Below are positions 17,690-26,565 of a DNA stretch of 64,000 bases, one piece after another; position 1 is the first letter of the stretch, and each line of letters starts with the position of its first letter. A program made the translations under genes and the position numbers. The DNA is from Roseateles sp. YR242 (GTDB lineage: Bacteria > Pseudomonadota > Gammaproteobacteria > Burkholderiales > Burkholderiaceae_C), in the NCBI RefSeq assembly GCF_900109745.1, contig NZ_FOAV01000006.1, forward strand, positions 248,001 through 312,000, written 5' to 3'. The notes below the pieces were generated by a model. The model did not search any database. It worked only from the letters and a program-made list of their open reading frames with translations, and had not been told where the DNA came from.

Positions 17690-18472
17690 TCAGCGCGGCG
17701 TCATCCGGATGGCACCATCCAGCCGAACGCTCTCGCCATTGAAGTAGCCGTTGAGGATCATCGTCTCCGCCAGATGGGCATACTCATCGGGCCGCCCCAG
17801 CCGCTTCGGGAAGGGGACGGAGGCCGCCAGGGCCTCCTTGACGTGTTCGGGCGCGCCCTGCAGCAGCGGGGTATCGAAAATGCCGGGGAGGATGGTGTTG
17901 ACGCGGATGCCCTCGCCCATGAGGTCCCGGGCGATGGGCAGCGTCATGCCGACGATGCCGGCCTTGCTGGCCGAATAGGCGGACTGCCCGATCTGGCCGT
18001 CCTGTGCCGCGACGGATGCGGTGTTGATGATCACGCCGCGCTCCCCGTCCGCCAACGCGTCCAGCGTCAGCATGCCAGCGGCCGACAGCGCAATGCAGCG
18101 GAAGCTGCCGATCAGATTGATCTGGATGGTGCGCTCCCATTTCTCCAGCGGATATGGCTTGATGTCGCCCGTGTCCTTCTGGCGCGCGGCGGTCCGGATG
18201 GCATCGCCAGTGCCGGCGCAGTTCACCAGCACCCGCTCCTGGCCAAGCCTGCCGCGCGCCCGGTCGAAGGCGGCCTCCACCTGGTCCTGCCGGGTCACAT
18301 CCACCTGGCAGAACATCCCGCCGATCTCCGCCGCCACGGCTTCACCCGCCGCCGCGTTGAAGTCGAACAGCGCCACCCTTACCCCATGGGAAGCCAACCG
18401 GCGCGCGGTGGCCGCGCCCAGACCGGAAGCGCCGCCGGTCACCACGGCGGTGATATCCGCATCGAGTTTCAT
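17690..18472 (-). CDS. short-chain dehydrogenase, 3-hydroxyacyl-CoA dehydrogenase type 2-like
   Basis: A 260-residue NAD(P)-dependent SDR. The cofactor motif TGGASGLG lies at residues 12-19. The catalytic set is S153, Y166 and K170 (SAYSASK). The aspartate after the second strand (ALFDFN) favours NAD. Similarity to the HSD10/2-methyl-3-hydroxybutyryl-CoA dehydrogenase group is suggested by the N-terminal block and by its place in a beta-oxidation operon; that group handles 2-methyl-branched substrates, which would suit polyisoprene catabolism. Its ATG overlaps the stop of the preceding gene (ATGA), indicating translational coupling. Confidence 0.85.
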   Translation of the reverse strand: MKLDADITAVVTGGASGLGAATARRLASHGVRVALFDFNAAAGEAVAAEIGGMFCQVDVTRQDQVEAAFDRARGRLGQERVLVNCAGTGDAIRTAARQKDTGDIKPYPLEKWERTIQINLIGSFRCIALSAAGMLTLDALADGERGVIINTASVAAQDGQIGQSAYSASKAGIVGMTLPIARDLMGEGIRVNTILPGIFDTPLLQGAPEHVKEALAASVPFPKRLGRPDEYAHLAETMILNGYFNGESVRLDGAIRMTPR

Positions 18473-20724
18473 GCCTTGATCTCCTGCACATGTGAAGGGT
18501 CGTTGCGCGCGGCCTGTCCAGCGCTCAGGACCACTGGGGAAGGCGCCTTCACGCCACCGGCCGACTCATGGAAGCGGGCACCGCTGGCCGCCATCATCCG
18601 CATGCGCGGCGTGGGCTCGTAGGCAGGGCCGAGACCGGCCAGCCGGTCGCAGCGCTGCACCACATGGGCCAGCCCCATCCAGTCGGCATACTTCAGCACA
18701 CCGCCGGCATGGGCCGGGAAGCCCAGGCCCAGCAGCAGCGCCATGTCCAGTTCTGCGGCGGTGGCCACCACCCCGTCCTCCAACGCATGAGCCGCCTCGA
18801 CAATCATGGGCAGCATCAGCCGCTCGATGATGGTGTCGGCATCCAGGGCGACCGGGCCATCGGCCTGCAGCGTCGCCACCAGGGCGCGTGCCTCCGGATC
18901 CACACTTTTCTGAGGCTTTCCGGCCTCATCACGGGTGTAGCGGTAGAAGCCGCGCCCGTTCTTCTGTCCATATCGACCGGCGGCCACCATGGCGCGGATG
19001 GGGTCGCCCGCGACGGCTTGCATGCGCTGGGGATAGCCGGCCGCAATCACCTCGCCCACATGCGCGCCCACGTCCATGCCCACCACGTCCTGCAGCCAGG
19101 CCGGCCCCATGGGCCAGCCGAAGGCCTCCATCACACGGTCGATCTCGATGAAGTCTCCGCCCTCGGCCACCAGCCGTGAGAACGCCAGGACGTAGGGCGA
19201 GATGATGCGGTTGACCAGGAAACCGGGGCCGTCCCGCACCACGATGGGTGTCTTGCCCATGGCCAGCACCTGCGCCACCGCCGTGGCCACCGCCTGCTCG
19301 GAGGTCCGGGCGCCACGGATGACCTCCACCAGTGGCATCACCGGCACCGGGTTGAAGAAATGCATGCCGACAAAACGCTCGGGATGCCGCAGATGCGCGC
19401 CAATATCGCTGAGGCGCAGACTGGACGTGTTGCTGGCGATCACCGTGTCCTCACGGACGGAATTCTCCAAGGCCCCCAGCACCTGCTGCTTCACGTCCAG
19501 CCGTTCGACGATGGCCTCGATCACCAGGTCCACCTCACCGAAGCCTTGATCGTCCGCTTGCGTGCCGATGGTGGCCAGCACCGCGGCGGCGCGGTCCTGC
19601 GTGAGGCGGCCCTGGGCCACCTGGCGATTCAGCAGCTTGGCCGCTTCGGCCAGCCCGGCGTCCAGCGCCTGGGGGGCGATGTCCTTCAAACGCACCGGCG
19701 TGCCGCGCAGCGCGGCCGTGTAGGCAATGCCGCCACCCATGATGCCGGCCCCCAACACGGCCAGTTGCTTCACCGGCTTGACCAGGCGTTGCGTCCTTGC
19801 CCGCTTCTTGACCGCCTGCTCATTGAGGAACACCTGCACCAGGCCATGAGCGGCCTGCGTCTGCGTGATCGCCGCGAAGGCCTCAGCCTCCAGGCGCAAG
19901 GCGCCGTCGCGCAATTGGGAGGCCGCGCGGGACATCATGTCCACCGCCGTCCAGGCCGCGGGCTGATGCTGTTGACGGGTTTTCTCCAGCGACCTCAAAG
20001 CCTGCTCGAACCATTCCCGCAGGCCCTCATCCGGGGGCACCGAGGCCCGCTTGGCCTGCTGCGCGGCCTGCCAGCGCGTGTCGCCCGCCGCCGCACGCCG
20101 CAGCAAGGCCAGTGCCGCTTCACGCAACTGCTCGGGGGCGGCCAGTTCGTCCACCACACCGGCCGCCAGGGCCGCGTCTGCCCGCTGGTTGCGCCCGCCC
20201 GCCACCCAGTCGACAGCGACCTTGGGGCCGGCCACCCGGCTCAAGCGCACGGTGCCTCCAAAACCTGGGAACAGCCCCAGCTTCACCTCTGGCAGGCCGA
20301 TCTGCGCAGAGGTGCTCATCACGCGCAAGGCACCGGCCAGCGCCAATTCCAATCCGCCCCCCAGCGCAAATCCATTGATGGCCACCACGCTGGGCAGCGG
20401 CAGATCCTCAAAGGCATTGAAAATCTGGTTCTTGGCAAAGACGTCTTCGGCGATCGCGTGGGCGGGTTGCTCGAACATGCGGCTGAACTCGGTGATGTCA
20501 GCGCCCACGATGAACCCGTCCTTCGCACTGGTGACCAGCACCCCACGCAGCGGCGCCTGCAAAGCGGCCGCTTCCGTGCCCAGCCAGGCGACGGCGCGCC
20601 TGAACTCCGCCACGGTGCGCTCATCGAGCTTGTTGATCACGTCGCCCTGCCGGTCGAAACAGAGTTCAACCAGGCCCGCCTCGCCCGGCAGACGGGTCAG
20701 CCGCAAGTTTTGACCTTCAAACAC
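18469..20724 (-). CDS. bifunctional enoyl-CoA hydratase/3-hydroxyacyl-CoA dehydrogenase (FadB/FadJ-like)
   Basis: A 751-residue multifunctional beta-oxidation protein. The N-terminal crotonase domain (about 1-200) keeps both catalytic glutamates, E126 (GGGLELALA) and E146 (GLPEVKLG). After a linker, the dehydrogenase domain begins near residue 318 with the NAD motif VLGAGIMGGGIAY and contains HFFNPVPVMPLVEVI, followed by two C-terminal 3HCDH domains. The start is GTG, supported by GGGAGA 8 nt upstream. It is first in a four-gene minus-strand operon and divergent from the first MalT-like regulator. The operator palindrome at 20808-20823 lies about 91 bp upstream of its start. Confidence 0.93.
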   Translation of the reverse strand: MFEGQNLRLTRLPGEAGLVELCFDRQGDVINKLDERTVAEFRRAVAWLGTEAAALQAPLRGVLVTSAKDGFIVGADITEFSRMFEQPAHAIAEDVFAKNQIFNAFEDLPLPSVVAINGFALGGGLELALAGALRVMSTSAQIGLPEVKLGLFPGFGGTVRLSRVAGPKVAVDWVAGGRNQRADAALAAGVVDELAAPEQLREAALALLRRAAAGDTRWQAAQQAKRASVPPDEGLREWFEQALRSLEKTRQQHQPAAWTAVDMMSRAASQLRDGALRLEAEAFAAITQTQAAHGLVQVFLNEQAVKKRARTQRLVKPVKQLAVLGAGIMGGGIAYTAALRGTPVRLKDIAPQALDAGLAEAAKLLNRQVAQGRLTQDRAAAVLATIGTQADDQGFGEVDLVIEAIVERLDVKQQVLGALENSVREDTVIASNTSSLRLSDIGAHLRHPERFVGMHFFNPVPVMPLVEVIRGARTSEQAVATAVAQVLAMGKTPIVVRDGPGFLVNRIISPYVLAFSRLVAEGGDFIEIDRVMEAFGWPMGPAWLQDVVGMDVGAHVGEVIAAGYPQRMQAVAGDPIRAMVAAGRYGQKNGRGFYRYTRDEAGKPQKSVDPEARALVATLQADGPVALDADTIIERLMLPMIVEAAHALEDGVVATAAELDMALLLGLGFPAHAGGVLKYADWMGLAHVVQRCDRLAGLGPAYEPTPRMRMMAASGARFHESAGGVKAPSPVVLSAGQAARNDPSHVQEIKA

Positions 20725-20807
20725 GGTAGTTCTCCCTGTGGTCGCGACGGATCGTCGTGCCGTCCCTGTGTGAAGGCCAGTCTAGGCAGCGGCCCCGGCC
20801 ATGCCCA

Positions 20808-20823
20808 TCGTCGCAAGCGACGA
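20808..20823. promoter_or_regulatory. operator site A (TCGTCNNAANNGACGA family)
   Basis: TCGTCGCAAGCGACGA, perfect 7-bp arms around AA, lies in the 231-bp region between the FadB/J-like operon and the first MalT-like regulator. It is centred about 91 bp from the fadJ-like start and 140 bp from the regulator start. It belongs to a set of seven sites in this window with the same 16-bp design. Confidence 0.75.
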
Positions 20824-20955
20824 ATGCTGTGCCTCCACCCGGCAGGGTCGACGCCTGGGAGACACCTGGGCGGCACCCTCGCCGGGGAACACCCGGATGC
20901 AGCGCCCCGCGTGCCTGCGGTACAAGGACCGAAGGCCCCTAGGAGCGCCGCGTCC

Positions 20956-23673
20956 ATGCGCAGCAACGAGTTCCCGTCCGCCCCCCCAGATTCGCCCCCT
21001 CACGAGCCGCCCCCCCATTGGCCCGGCGCCCGCAGCGACCATGTGTGGCGTGATGCCGTCTGCGACCGCATCGCCGCGCCCGACGCTGCGCGCCTGGTAC
21101 TGGTGCGGGCCCCGGCGGGTTTTGGCAAGACCACGGCCATGCAGCAGGCCCGCGCTCTGATCGAACAACGCCAGCCCGAGGTGGAAACCGCGTGGCTCAC
21201 GCTGGAGCGGGCGGACAACGACGTCCCCCGATTCCTGACCCGGCTGGCCCAGGCGCTCGCCTGGCTCGCGGGTGACGGCGCCACCGCCGACCCGCTGGCG
21301 CTGCTCGCCGCTCACGAAACACCGCTGGTGCTGTTCCTGGATGACTTCGAGCAATTACAGGAGGCCGGTGTACTGGGCCTGGTGCGGCAGATCCTGGACA
21401 AGCTGCCGCGCCGCGCCCGGCTGGTGTTGGGTTCACGCACGCTGCCGGACCTGGGCCTGGCCCGCATGCGGGTGCTGGGCCAACTGACCGAGGTGGACAC
21501 GGACAGCCTGCGCTTCGGCCCCGCCGATGCGGCTGATTTCCTGCGGCGGCGGGGCCTGCCCGCGCTGGCACCCGCCACGCTGGCGCTGCTGCTGGCCAAG
21601 ACCGAGGGCTGGGTGGCCGCCTTGTGGCTGGCCTCGCTGGCGCTGGAGCGCCACCCCGAGCCCGAAGCCTTTGTGGCGCGCTTCTCCGGCAGCGAACGCG
21701 CCGTGGCCGACTACCTGGCCGAAGACGTACTGGCCCGCCAGCCCGAGGACGTGCGTGAGTTCCTGCTGCGCACCTCCATCCTGCGGCAACTGGATCTGCC
21801 GCTGTGCCAGGCCTTGATGCCACGGGCCCGGCAGGCGGACTGCGCGCGCATCCTCGCGCGGCTGGAATCGGACAGCATCTTCCTGAGTGCACTGCCCACG
21901 GCGCCCGGCGAGCCGCCCGCCTGGCGTTATCACGCCTTGTTCGCCGACTTCCTGCAGGCGCAGGCCGCACGCCAGCTGCCCGACGAACTGGCACGCCTGC
22001 ACCTGGCCGCCGCCGGCTGGTACGAATCACAAGGGCGCCCGGTGCCGGCAATCGACCACGCCCTGGTGGGTGGCGACGCGCCGTATGCGCTGGACCTGCT
22101 GGCCCGGCATGCCGAACCGATGCTCTCCGCCGGCCGCATGCAGCTGTTGGTGCGCTGGTTCAACGCCCTGCCCCGCTCTGGCGAGAACCTGCTGGCCGAG
22201 CATCCGACGCTGCAGGTGGTGGCGGTCTGGGCCAGTTGCTTCACGCAGGGGCCATGGGAAGCGATGCGTCATCTCGAAGCGATGGACTGGCCGCGCATCC
22301 ACGACCCCGCCGTGTTTGCCCATGCCGGTGCCCTGCGGCCGCTGCTGCTGAGCATGATGGACCGCTATGACGAGGCCTATGTGATCGGCCGGGAAAGCCT
22401 GGCCCGATTGCCGACCCAGCGCCCCTTTGCCGACCGCGCGCTGATCAACACCATGGCCAGCGTGGCCGCCGTCATGGGCGAGGACGCCGAGGCCGAGCGC
22501 CTGCTGGATGCCGCGCGCCAGACCAGCGAGGGCAGCCGCTTCGAGCGCGGATTCACCGAAGCCATGCAAGCCTTGCTGGACCTGCAGCAGGGCCGCCTGC
22601 GCCAGGCGGGTGCCCGCTACCGGCTGGTGCTGCAGGGGACCCACAACGCCCGCCTGGGCGGCGGCCACAGCGGCAATGCATGGGCCGGTGTGCTGTATGC
22701 GGGCGCCGTCTACGAACAGAACCAGCTGGCGCAGGCCCGGGAGCTGCTCGACCTCTATTTGCCGCCCGCCCGCCAGATCGGCCTGCCGGACCACATGATC
22801 ATCGGCCACCTGATCCGCTCGCGCATCGCCTTTGCCCACGGCGAGATCGACCGCGCCTTCGAAGGCCTGACCGAGCTGGAATACCTGGGCCACCAGCGCC
22901 GCTTGCCTCGGGTGGCTGCGGCCGCCAAGGTGGAGCGCGCCCGGCTGCTGATGCTGCAGGGCCATGTGCAGGCGGCCCGCGACGAACTCGACCGCGCCGA
23001 AGACACAGCGCTGTGGGCCCGTGTGGAGCGCCTGCATCTGCCCGCGCACCAATGCGAGGACCTGGTGGTGGGCCGCCTGCGCTGGGACATCGGCGCTGCC
23101 ACCTCGCCGGAAGCGGCGGCGGCCGTGCTGTCCCGGCTCCAGGCGGAAATCGGCCATGGCGAGCGAAGCGGCCGCCAACTGCGTGTCTTCAAGCTGCGTT
23201 GGCTGCTGGCGCTGGCCCAGCAACGGGCGGGGGACGCCGCCGCCGCCCACCGCACCCTGCTGGCGCTGCTGGCCGACACCTGCGCGGAGGGCTATCTGCG
23301 GCTCTACCTGGACGAAGGCCCTGCCGCAGCCCAATTGCTGCACCGCTGCCGGCTGCCCGAAGGAACACCGCCCCTGCTGGATGATTACCTGCAGCGCCTG
23401 CAGGAAGCGGCTGGCCCGGCACCGGTGGACCCGGAAGGGCCCCTGGGCATGGCGGGCATGCCGCTGCCGGACCTGGCGGAACCGCTTACGCGCAAGGAGA
23501 TCCGCATCCTGGAGTTGCTGGCCGAGGGTTATTCCAACAACGCGATGGCGGAGAAGCTGTTTGTCTCCGACAGCACGGTGCGCACCCATCTGCGCAACAT
23601 CAACCAGAAACTCGGCGCGAAGAGCCGCACGCAGGCGGTGGCCCTGGCGCGGCGGCTCGGCGTGGTGGGTTAA
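20956..23673 (+). CDS. MalT/AlkS-type ATP-dependent LuxR-family transcriptional regulator (copy 1)
   Basis: A 905-residue signal-transduction ATPase activator. The order is a short Pro-rich N-terminus, NTPase domain with Walker A APAGFGKT (residues 52-59) and Walker B LVLFLDDFEQ, a winged-helix region, a long TPR-like helical sensor (about 400-830), and a C-terminal LuxR HTH (LTRKEIRILELLAEGYSNN ... SDSTVRTHLRNIN). MalT and AlkS, the alkane regulator, share this plan and multimerise on DNA when inducer and ATP bind. ATG 20956 follows AGGAG by 10 nt; the frame is open much further upstream only as a shadow of the opposite fadJ-like gene. It is convergent with the GMC oxidoreductase and probably binds the palindromes listed here. 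Confidence 0.92.
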   Translation: MRSNEFPSAPPDSPPHEPPPHWPGARSDHVWRDAVCDRIAAPDAARLVLVRAPAGFGKTTAMQQARALIEQRQPEVETAWLTLERADNDVPRFLTRLAQALAWLAGDGATADPLALLAAHETPLVLFLDDFEQLQEAGVLGLVRQILDKLPRRARLVLGSRTLPDLGLARMRVLGQLTEVDTDSLRFGPADAADFLRRRGLPALAPATLALLLAKTEGWVAALWLASLALERHPEPEAFVARFSGSERAVADYLAEDVLARQPEDVREFLLRTSILRQLDLPLCQALMPRARQADCARILARLESDSIFLSALPTAPGEPPAWRYHALFADFLQAQAARQLPDELARLHLAAAGWYESQGRPVPAIDHALVGGDAPYALDLLARHAEPMLSAGRMQLLVRWFNALPRSGENLLAEHPTLQVVAVWASCFTQGPWEAMRHLEAMDWPRIHDPAVFAHAGALRPLLLSMMDRYDEAYVIGRESLARLPTQRPFADRALINTMASVAAVMGEDAEAERLLDAARQTSEGSRFERGFTEAMQALLDLQQGRLRQAGARYRLVLQGTHNARLGGGHSGNAWAGVLYAGAVYEQNQLAQARELLDLYLPPARQIGLPDHMIIGHLIRSRIAFAHGEIDRAFEGLTELEYLGHQRRLPRVAAAAKVERARLLMLQGHVQAARDELDRAEDTALWARVERLHLPAHQCEDLVVGRLRWDIGAATSPEAAAAVLSRLQAEIGHGERSGRQLRVFKLRWLLALAQQRAGDAAAAHRTLLALLADTCAEGYLRLYLDEGPAAAQLLHRCRLPEGTPPLLDDYLQRLQEAAGPAPVDPEGPLGMAGMPLPDLAEPLTRKEIRILELLAEGYSNNAMAEKLFVSDSTVRTHLRNINQKLGAKSRTQAVALARRLGVVG

Positions 23674-23709
23674 GGAACCCCTGGGTCACCGCGGTTCGCG
23701 GGAGTGATG

Positions 23710-23733
23710 CAGAGGTTCCTCAGGGAACCTCTG
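23710..23733. terminator. hairpin between convergent regulator and GMC oxidoreductase genes
   Basis: A perfect 10-bp inverted repeat (CAGAGGTTCC and its complement) with a 4-nt loop lies 36 bp past the regulator stop and 30 bp past the GMC stop on the other strand. No U-tract; bidirectional termination is inferred from position. Confidence 0.55.
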
Positions 23734-23763
23734 AGAGCGCGGGCACCAGGCACCGCGCGGCGT

Positions 23764-25389
23764 TCAGGCCGCCGTGCGGATCAGGTCCGCCGCCTTCTCG
23801 GCAATGGCGATCACCGGGGCGTTGGTGTTGCCGGACACCAGCGTCGGCATGATGGAGGCATCCACCACCCGCAGGCTGCGCACGCCGTGCACCCGCAACT
23901 GTGCATCGACCACGTCGCCCCTGGAAGGGTCGGGCCCCATGCGGCAGGTGCCCGCCGGGTGGTAGCAGGTGTCGCTGCGCTGGCGCAGCTGTTGGCGGAT
24001 CTCGTCGTCACTGCGGGCGTGGGCGCTGAACAGCTCTTCATGGTGCCGGGCATGCCGCCGGGATCGCAGGGCCGGCATGTCCATCAGCGCACGTGTCAGC
24101 TTGACGCCCGCCACCATGTCATCCAGGTCGCGCGGGTCCCGGTAGAAGGCCGGGTCGATGCTGGGCGCGGCCAACGGATCCGGTCCGGCGAGCTTCACAC
24201 TACCCCGGCTGCGTGGCCGCAGCAGGCAGACGTGGCAGGAATAGCCATGCGCCGCATGCAGCTTGCGCGCATGGTCCTCGGCAATGCCCAGGATGAAATG
24301 AAGCTGAAGGTCGGGGGTCGCCAGCTCTGGACGACTGCGCAGGAAGGCCCCCGCCTCGGCATAGTTGCTGGTGACGGCCCCCACGCGAGCACGGCGATAG
24401 CGTCGGATCTCGCGCCAGAGACGCCACAGCCCGGCGGGGCTCAGCCCCATCAGATCCAGGCTGGGAGCCCGATAGGCGAGGATGAAGTCTGGATGGTCCT
24501 GAAGATGCTCACCCACCCCCGGCAGGTCCACCACCGGCGCCACGCCCTGCTGGCGCAGATGTTCGCCGGGCCCGATGCCTGACAGCATCAGCACCTGCGG
24601 CGATTGCAGAGCCCCTGCGCACAGCACCACTTCACGCTGTGCCAGCAGGCGCTGTACGGCACCGGTGGCCAGGTCCCGCACCTCCGCGCCTACCACCCGC
24701 CCCTGCTCGACCAGCAGCCGCAACACCTGCACGCCGGTGCGCACCTCCAGGTTGCGCCGTGGCCTTGCGCCGCCGGGCAGGTGGGGGAACAAATAAGCAC
24801 GCGCGGCACTCCAGCGTTCACCGTGTTTCTGGGTGACCTGGAACAGGCCCACCCCCTCCTGCGCCTCGCCGTTGAAGTCGTCCCGCACCGGGTGGCCGGC
24901 CTCCCGGCCCGCCTGCAGGAAGACCTGCTGGAAGGGATTGCCGGTCCGCAGCGCAGCCACATTCAGCGGCCCGCCCTGGCCATGCCAGGCGTCGTTGAAC
25001 TGCTCGTTGTGCTCTGAACGGCGAAAGTACGGCAGCAGGTCCGGCCAGCTCCAGCCGGGGTTGCCCAGCGCGGCCCATTGGTCGTAGTCCTGATGCTGCC
25101 CCCGGATGTAGATCATGCCGTTGATGGCGGAGCTGCCACCCAGCGCCTTGCCTCGCGGCTGGTAGCCACGGCGGCCATCCAGACCCGCCTGCGGCACCGT
25201 CTCGAATGCATGGTTGTTGAGCTTGCGCGGCAGCATGAGCCCGGTGGCGGCCGGCGTCTGCACCAGCCAGCCACGCCCGTCCCCGCCCATCTCCAGCAGC
25301 ATCACCTGGCAGGCGGGATCCTCACTCAGCCGCGCTGCCAGCACGCAGCCCGCCGAGCCGCCGCCGACGATCAGGACATCGATTCCCAT
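23764..25389 (-). CDS. GMC-family FAD-dependent oxidoreductase (AlkJ/choline dehydrogenase-like)
   Basis: A 541-residue flavoprotein that oxidises alcohols to aldehydes, passing electrons to quinone or another carrier. The FAD Rossmann motif GGGSAG lies at residues 9-14, GMC signature 1 is in GGSSAINGMIYIRG, and the active-site histidine block CYHPAGTCRMG is near residue 475. The C-terminus has NTNAPVIAIAEKAADLI. There is no signal peptide. It is the third gene of the acyl-CoA synthetase/acyl-CoA dehydrogenase operon, 10 bp after the dehydrogenase. In alkane pathways AlkJ is likewise encoded with an acyl-CoA synthetase and an AlkS regulator, so it may oxidise a terminal alcohol derived from the polymer. 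Confidence 0.88.
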   Translation of the reverse strand: MGIDVLIVGGGSAGCVLAARLSEDPACQVMLLEMGGDGRGWLVQTPAATGLMLPRKLNNHAFETVPQAGLDGRRGYQPRGKALGGSSAINGMIYIRGQHQDYDQWAALGNPGWSWPDLLPYFRRSEHNEQFNDAWHGQGGPLNVAALRTGNPFQQVFLQAGREAGHPVRDDFNGEAQEGVGLFQVTQKHGERWSAARAYLFPHLPGGARPRRNLEVRTGVQVLRLLVEQGRVVGAEVRDLATGAVQRLLAQREVVLCAGALQSPQVLMLSGIGPGEHLRQQGVAPVVDLPGVGEHLQDHPDFILAYRAPSLDLMGLSPAGLWRLWREIRRYRRARVGAVTSNYAEAGAFLRSRPELATPDLQLHFILGIAEDHARKLHAAHGYSCHVCLLRPRSRGSVKLAGPDPLAAPSIDPAFYRDPRDLDDMVAGVKLTRALMDMPALRSRRHARHHEELFSAHARSDDEIRQQLRQRSDTCYHPAGTCRMGPDPSRGDVVDAQLRVHGVRSLRVVDASIMPTLVSGNTNAPVIAIAEKAADLIRTAA

Positions 25390-25399
25390 GCGCCTCTCC

Positions 25400-26563
25400 T
25401 CAAAGCGACCGGGCGATCACTTCCTTCATGATCTCGCTGGCGCCACCGTAGATGCGCTGCACCCGGGCGTCGGAGAACATGCGGGCGATCGGGTATTCGT
25501 TCATGTAGCCATAACCGCCGAACATCTGCAGGCAGTCGTCGATAACCCGGCCCTGGGCCTCGCTCGCCCAGAGCTTGGCCATGGAGGCAGTCGCCGTGTC
25601 CAGCGTGCCGGCCACGAGCTGCTGCACGCAGTCGTCAATGAAAGAGCGGCCGACGCGCAGCGTGGTGGCCACCTCGGCCAGCTTGAAGCGGGTGTGCTGC
25701 AGCGCCGCCAACGGCGCGCCAAAGGCCTGGCGCTCCTGCACGTAGGCCAGGGTCTGCGCATAGGCGCCTTCCATGGCGGCCAGGGCCAGCACGCCGATGA
25801 TCAGCCGCTCATACGGCAGGTCGCTCATCAGCTGATAGAAGCCCTGGCCTTCGCGCCCCCCCAGCAGGTGGTCCTCCGGCACAAAGACATCGTCGAAAAA
25901 CAGCTCGGACGTGTCCTGCGCCTTCATGCCGATCTTGTCCAGCACCCGGCCCACCCGGAAGCCCGCGCACGCGTCGGTTTCCACCACCAGGATCGACGTG
26001 CCTTTGGCGCCAGGCGTTGCCGAGGTCCGTGCCACCACCAGCACCAGGCCGGCCAGGAAACCGTTGGTGATGAAGGTCTTGGAGCCGTTGATGCGGTAAC
26101 CGGGCTCACCCCCCCGCTCCCCTCGCTCTGCGCGGGTGCGGATGGCTTGCAGGTCGGATCCGGCGCCGGGTTCGGTCATGGCGATGGCACCCACCAGTTG
26201 GCCGCTCACCATGCGCGGCAACCAGCGCGCCTTTTGTGCCTCGGTGCCGTGGTTCAGCAGGTAGTGCGCCACGATGGTGTGCACCGATGCGCCCAACCCG
26301 GTGAGTGCGCGTCGCGCCATCTCCTCGTAGAACACGGCCTCGTGGCGGAAATCTCCGCCCGCGCCGCCATACTGTTCCGGAATGTCCGCACACAGGAAGC
26401 CCAGCTCCCCGCAGCGACGCCACAGGGCGTGGCCCACATGGCCCCGATGCCGCGCCGCCTCGTCCTGCGGCAGCATCTCGGCCTCGATGAACCTGGCAGC
26501 GGCATCCCGGTAGGCGGCCAGGTCCGGGTCGGACCAGGCGCGCTTGAGCAGATCGAGCGCCAT
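25400..26563 (-). CDS. acyl-CoA dehydrogenase
   Basis: A 387-residue FAD flavoprotein introducing the 2,3-double bond in acyl-CoA. Family blocks are clear: AMTEPGAGSDLQAI and the FAD/substrate region INGSKTFITNG in the middle domain, LAYVQERQAFGAPLAALQ, QMFGGYGYMNEYPIAR, and C-terminal RIYGGASEIMKEVIARS. The residue before GASE in the last block is Gly rather than Glu, so the catalytic base is likely elsewhere, as in isovaleryl- and long-chain types. Two bases separate it from the acyl-CoA synthetase and 10 from the GMC gene, so the three are one operon. Confidence 0.93.
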   Translation of the reverse strand: MALDLLKRAWSDPDLAAYRDAAARFIEAEMLPQDEAARHRGHVGHALWRRCGELGFLCADIPEQYGGAGGDFRHEAVFYEEMARRALTGLGASVHTIVAHYLLNHGTEAQKARWLPRMVSGQLVGAIAMTEPGAGSDLQAIRTRAERGERGGEPGYRINGSKTFITNGFLAGLVLVVARTSATPGAKGTSILVVETDACAGFRVGRVLDKIGMKAQDTSELFFDDVFVPEDHLLGGREGQGFYQLMSDLPYERLIIGVLALAAMEGAYAQTLAYVQERQAFGAPLAALQHTRFKLAEVATTLRVGRSFIDDCVQQLVAGTLDTATASMAKLWASEAQGRVIDDCLQMFGGYGYMNEYPIARMFSDARVQRIYGGASEIMKEVIARSL

Positions 26564-26565
26564 CG

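Noticed and set aside
20741-20760. An additional operator near the fadJ-like start (GACGGATCGTC)
   Set aside because: The half-sites are in the opposite order and spacing from the TCGTC...GACGA design, so it was not counted with the seven sites.
19360-20955. Upstream extension of the first regulator's frame
   Set aside because: It lies opposite the FadB/J-like gene with its intact catalytic motifs; the ATG at 20956 has a proper Shine-Dalgarno.
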